From contig PLDP01000079.1 of assembly GCA_003136795.1 (NCBI GenBank), positions 19,797 through 28,869 of the forward strand: DNA of 9,073 bases, read 5' to 3'. Positions 6,905 through 9,073 of this stretch are shown one piece after another; positions within the stretch are counted from its first letter, which is position 1; each line of letters opens with the position of its first letter. Under the pieces are notes generated by a model. The model had not been told where the DNA came from and ran no database searches. It was given only the letters and a program-made list of their open reading frames with translations. This DNA comes from Actinomycetota bacterium. Lineage in GTDB: Bacteria > Actinomycetota > Thermoleophilia > Gaiellales > Gaiellaceae. A program made the position numbers and the translations under genes.

Positions 6905-6933
6905 GGTGTCTGACACCGCAGGTGTCAGACACC
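6905..6933. repeat. REP-like perfect hairpin made of two self-palindromic 13-mers
   Basis: GGTGTCTGACACC (6905–6917), spacer GCA, and GGTGTCAGACACC (6921–6933) are perfect reverse complements. Each 13-mer is also a dyad by itself (GGTGTC-W-GACACC). The unit can therefore form one 13-bp hairpin or two small ones. Double symmetry of this type is typical of repetitive extragenic palindromes. It lies between genes, 26 nt after the larger palindrome. Copy number elsewhere in the genome is not visible here. Confidence 0.7.
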
Positions 6934-6962
6934 AGTGCGGTGGTCTGGGCCATCCAGCGCAC

Positions 6963-7130
6963 GACACCGAGCAATGGCGGTCGATCGAGTCGACCGGCTG
7001 GCAAGTCCGCCAAAGCGACTACGCGTTCCTCACCTCACAATAGGCACGCGAGATCCTGGACGCGGAAGGCATCACGGTCATCGACTACCGGCCGCTGCAA
7101 CAGGCGTGGAACACCGGTGGACGGCGCTGA
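6963..7130 (+). pseudogene. Remnant of an unidentified protein, interrupted by an in-frame TAG
   Basis: In one frame the sequence reads DTEQWRSIESTGWQVRQSDY, then AFLTSQ, TAG (7041–7043), and then AREILDAEGITVIDYRPLQQ AWNTGGRR to the TGA at 7128–7130. Both halves look like globular protein and share one frame, so a single nonsense change (for example CAG or GAG to TAG) probably broke one gene. The 5' boundary is uncertain: the frame stays open through the repeats back to an ATG at 6810, which is unlikely to be the true start. I do not recognise the family and assign no function. It is probably a C-terminal fragment left after rearrangement. Confidence 0.45.
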
Positions 7131-7169
7131 CGTGGGCCAGTGTTCGGGATGTCCCCTGAACGATCTGGA

Positions 7170-7181
7170 TAGGTTGCGGGG
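7170..7181 (+). promoter_or_regulatory. Candidate leaderless-type -10 element
   Basis: TAGGTT (7170–7175) fits the actinobacterial TANNNT -10 pattern and is followed by six bases (GCGGGG) and then the ATG at 7182. This spacing would allow transcription to start at or next to the start codon. No convincing -35 is visible. Suggestive only. Confidence 0.3.
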
Positions 7182-7316
7182 ATGACCAGCACGCAGACGA
7201 TCTATGTCGAACTGCTCGATGAGGGCGTCTTGGTCTACCGGCCCGTCGAGGCGACACCCGAGCCTGACGGCGTACTTCGTCTTCCGGCGACAGCGCCCGC
7301 CGACGAGCATGGCTAA
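7182..7316 (+). CDS. Truncated N-terminal part of a small hypothetical protein
   Basis: This is a 44-residue reading frame beginning MTSTQTIYVELLDEGVLVYR and continuing PVEATPEPDGVLRLPATAPA DEHG, then TAA. The pattern 'IYVELLDEGV-x-x-RPVEA … DGVxRLP … P-DE' resembles the start of small conserved hypothetical proteins of actinobacteria that, as I recall them, continue for some 20–30 more residues with a W-x-PGS-type stretch. That part is missing here, so this looks like a 3'-truncated copy. The last codons overlap the start of the next gene: the ATG at 7309 lies in CATGGCTAA. The junction between old and incoming DNA is therefore probably near 7305–7310. Function unknown. Family likeness is from memory, and expression is uncertain. 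Confidence 0.5.
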   Translation: MTSTQTIYVELLDEGVLVYRPVEATPEPDGVLRLPATAPADEHG

Positions 7317-7869
7317 ACGGAACTATTTAGTGGAGGGCTTATCTGGTGCCGGTAAATCCTCGGTCTACGAGGAGCTGATCCGACGCGGCTACAAGGCCAT
7401 CAGTACCGACCGTGCTTGGGCCTACCATGCCGACTCTGACACCGGTCTCCCAGGCGGGCCCATTCATCACGACAACTTTATCTGGGACCAGCAAAAAGCT
7501 GTCAGCGAACTCGAAAGCCCGGAACCAGAATTGTTATTTGTCTGTGGAAGCAGCCGTAATCGCGGCCGCTTTCTGCCCTATTTCACCAAGATATTCAACC
7601 TCCGCATCGACGATGACACCATGCGTCGCCGCCTCCAAGAGCGCACCGAAGACGACTGGCCGCTTGGCCAAGAGGGAGTCGAACTTATGCTCAGGCTAAA
7701 TCGGAGCGACGAGAAACCGGCCGGAGCCATAGATGTGGACGCTACGCAGCCTCTTAACCAGGTGGTCGACGAATTGCTTCGCTTAGCGCACCACGCGGAC
7801 GTGCCGGGCACACCGCTAGCTATGAAGCCTCGACACGAGCAGGGGCGCGAGGAACTCGCCGGGCCGTGA
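7309..7869 (+). CDS. P-loop nucleoside/adenylate-kinase-like protein, probably acquired
   Basis: A 186-residue soluble protein beginning MAKRNYLVEGLSGAGKSSVY. Walker A is G10-LSGAGKSS. An adenylate-kinase-like layout follows: RGYKAISTDRAWAY (26–39), where a nucleoside or acceptor could bind; the core strand ELLFVCGSSRNRGRF (74–88), whose start resembles a Walker B/sensor region; and an Arg-rich LID-like segment MRRRLQERTEDDWPLG (105–120). Such proteins are usually annotated as AAA-family or nucleoside kinases; the acceptor is unknown. ATG 7309 is chosen because the family-like N-terminus starts there; the open frame upstream is a shadow. No clear Shine-Dalgarno is seen. Base use differs sharply: 29 of 60 bases at 7501–7560 are G/C, and several TTA leucine codons occur. 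Residues after about 160 (HHADVPGTPLAMKPRHEQGR…) look like read-through into the convergent gene, which overlaps by 54 nt. Class secure, substrate not. Confidence 0.75.
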   Translation: MAKRNYLVEGLSGAGKSSVYEELIRRGYKAISTDRAWAYHADSDTGLPGGPIHHDNFIWDQQKAVSELESPEPELLFVCGSSRNRGRFLPYFTKIFNLRIDDDTMRRRLQERTEDDWPLGQEGVELMLRLNRSDEKPAGAIDVDATQPLNQVVDELLRLAHHADVPGTPLAMKPRHEQGREELAGP

Positions 7870-8853
7870 TCTGCGCGATGCGCTCACGTGGAAGTCGGTT
7901 GCGTAGATGAGCTTGCCATCGGTGGCGCGCAGCGGTTCTGGTGCGCGCATGGTCACGTGAAAGGAGACGGACTGGTCTGGCTGGAGGTGCGTCAAGAGCG
8001 CCTCTTCGCCTCCTGCCTTGCTCGTGCGCATATTCGGCCAGTCGGTCGTGAGCGGGATAGCCCGAGGCGGAAGGGACGCGGGCGTCTCCTGGGAGATGCC
8101 GATAGTCGCATCGCGAATCGTCGTCTTCGCGTGGCTGGTGACGGTGATCGTGTACGTGGCCTTCGCGCCTACACGCGTGTCGGCCGGTCCCCGAAGCTCG
8201 ACGCTAAAGGGCAGCGGCGTCGGAGCGGCCTTCACCTGTCTCGGCCCCTCACAGAAGGACGCCCCGACGCTCGGCGGAATCGAAGACGTCGGCGCGGGAG
8301 GCCGCGCCCTGTCTCCAGGCGCCACGAACACGTAGAAACACTTCAGGAGAGCGTCGCCGAAGCTGGCAGCGGTCGCATCGACGGTGATCGCCGTGCTGGC
8401 GCCAGCCGCGAGACCTGGGAGCAGCGAGCGGTACGTGCGGCCGTCCTTCGTGGCGAACATTCCCAGAGGGACGCTCGCGCTCACTGATCCGCTCCCGAGA
8501 CTGAGATGCTGGCGGACGGTCCCGGCGCCAACGGTACGCACAGTCTGTTCCAGTAGACCGAGCGTGATCGGCGCCGCGCGGTGGCCGCCCCGGTTGCGAA
8601 CGACAACGACGTAGCCGCCGCTCCCGTCAGACGCGAGCTTCGTCGCACGCAGATCGACGCTGAGCGGAAAGCTCGACGGAGCCTGCGGCGTGCACCCGAA
8701 GCCGACGAGGACAGCCAGCACGACGCCCAGACCGACAGCAGTCGCGAGGCCACCTGCGAACAACGCCCGCGTTGACGAGAAGCTCACGGCCAGAGCGTAG
8801 GGCAACACCCGGCCGAGCACGCCGTGGAAAACCCCCGAGAGCGGGCCAACCAT
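7816..8853 (-). CDS. Membrane-anchored or secreted protein with Ig-like (DUF11/CARDB-type) domains
   Basis: A 345-residue protein with one strongly hydrophobic segment (about 31–53, GGLATAVGLGVVLAVLVGFG) followed by Cys54 and a Pro/Ser linker. This could be a signal anchor or an atypical lipoprotein signal: GFGC lacks the usual Leu/Val at -3. The rest looks extracytoplasmic. Two beta-rich repeats (about 62–180 and 212–330) contain YVVVVRNRGG and ATYTITVTSHAKTTIRDATI, with an LQPDQSVSFHVTMRA strand; these resemble CARDB/DUF11 'conserved repeat' folds. Cys172 and Cys201 could form a disulfide. ATG 8853 has GGAG (plus-strand CTCC 8859–8862) five bases upstream. A GTG at 8787 would give a more usual short signal region but has only a weak ribosome site. 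The gene converges on the kinase. Precise role unknown; possibly surface adhesion or wall association. Confidence 0.7.
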   Translation of the reverse strand: MVGPLSGVFHGVLGRVLPYALAVSFSSTRALFAGGLATAVGLGVVLAVLVGFGCTPQAPSSFPLSVDLRATKLASDGSGGYVVVVRNRGGHRAAPITLGLLEQTVRTVGAGTVRQHLSLGSGSVSASVPLGMFATKDGRTYRSLLPGLAAGASTAITVDATAASFGDALLKCFYVFVAPGDRARPPAPTSSIPPSVGASFCEGPRQVKAAPTPLPFSVELRGPADTRVGAKATYTITVTSHAKTTIRDATIGISQETPASLPPRAIPLTTDWPNMRTSKAGGEEALLTHLQPDQSVSFHVTMRAPEPLRATDGKLIYATDFHVSASRRSRPGEFLAPLLVSRLHS

Positions 8854-8972
8854 GGTGACTCCGGCAAGGCCTGACCCTCTACCGCTCGAAACGCATAGGA
8901 CCCATATGCGGAAAGCTCTCTAGCTTGGGCGAACGTCCTTACGCCTGACCCCGCTTTCGCCCGCCAATCCTC
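8854..8972. other. Intergenic spacer between two minus-strand genes with two short dyads
   Basis: CGCATA (8892–8897) pairs with TATGCG (8905–8910), and AAGCT (8913–8917) pairs with AGCTT (8922–8926). The base composition is less GC-rich than in the flanking genes, as expected for a promoter or terminator region. No convincing -35/-10 pair is visible on either strand. The only firm signal is the GGAG ribosome site of the minus-strand gene starting at 8853. Confidence 0.4.
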
Positions 8973-9073
8973 CTACGCCGACGGCGGCGCGAGGCGCTGC
9001 CAGACGTTCTCGAGCAGCTGCGCGGTCTGCGGCCAGAGGAGCGCCTGCCCACCGAAGTCGAGCGCGCCGGCGC
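8973..9073 (-). CDS. C-terminal end of an unidentified protein, cut by the window edge
   Basis: Read on the minus strand, the frame gives 32 residues (AGALDFGGQALLWPQTAQLL, then ENVWQRLAPPSA) and a TAG at plus-strand 8973–8975. Nearly all third codon positions are G or C, and the two tryptophans and amphipathic LLENVWQRL end look like real protein. Opposite-strand frames fit coding bias less well. It runs in the same direction as the gene ending at 7816 and lies 119 nt upstream of it. The family cannot be named from 32 residues. Confidence 0.45.
   Translation of the reverse strand, partial: AGALDFGGQALLWPQTAQLLENVWQRLAPPSA

Noticed and set aside
6810..6962. Start of a gene at ATG 6810 inside the palindromic repeats
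   Set aside because: The reading frame there is only open sequence through inverted repeats; no ribosome site, and the protein-like part begins later.
7888..8487. Plus-strand frames across the minus-strand surface protein gene
   Set aside because: Arg-rich and without domain-like sequence; the minus frame has a signal segment, a ribosome site and ordered beta-repeat sequence.
6762..9073. A defence, toxin–antitoxin or CRISPR system in the accessory part
   Set aside because: Only one kinase-like gene, one surface protein and fragments are present; no regularly spaced repeats, nuclease, toxin pair or transposase could be supported.

Overview
The window is high-GC bacterial chromosome. Most of it is part of a division and cell wall (dcw) cluster. 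The codon use, gene order (ftsI–murE–murF–mraY–murD), a meso-diaminopimelate signature in MurE and frequent GTG starts fit an actinobacterial-type genome, perhaps a deep branch such as Thermoleophilia. That placement is inference; no marker RNA is present.

Region 1 (1–2081): the C-terminal end of a class B penicillin-binding protein (FtsI-like), then an APC-superfamily amino acid permease that does not normally belong in a dcw cluster. The permease has its own strong ribosome binding site, which lies inside a hairpin touching the start codon. A perfect 11-bp stem with a TTCG loop follows the permease and lies 14 nt before murE.

Region 2 (2082–6761): murE, murF, mraY and murD, tightly packed (4-nt overlap, 1-nt overlap, 2-nt gap) and probably one translationally coupled operon. 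MurE adds meso-DAP to UDP-MurNAc-L-Ala-D-Glu, MurF adds D-Ala-D-Ala, and MraY moves the finished phospho-MurNAc-pentapeptide onto undecaprenyl phosphate to give lipid I. MurD acts before MurE, adding D-Glu. All three ligases are about 55 residues shorter than their E. coli counterparts, and MurE and MraY carry substitutions at usually conserved motif positions.

Region 3 (6762–7316): the cluster stops after murD, where ftsW, murG and murC would be expected. Here lie a 110-bp compound palindrome, a second perfect REP-like hairpin, a decayed reading frame with an internal TAG, and the N-terminal part of a small actinobacterial-type hypothetical protein.

Region 4 (7309–9073): a compositionally foreign P-loop kinase-like gene whose start codon lies in the tail of the truncated small ORF; a convergent gene for a membrane-anchored or secreted Ig-like protein; and the last 32 codons of another minus-strand gene. 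Regions 3 and 4 look like an accessory island that accumulated at the broken end of the dcw cluster. I see no tRNA, rRNA, CRISPR array, transposase or complete defence system.
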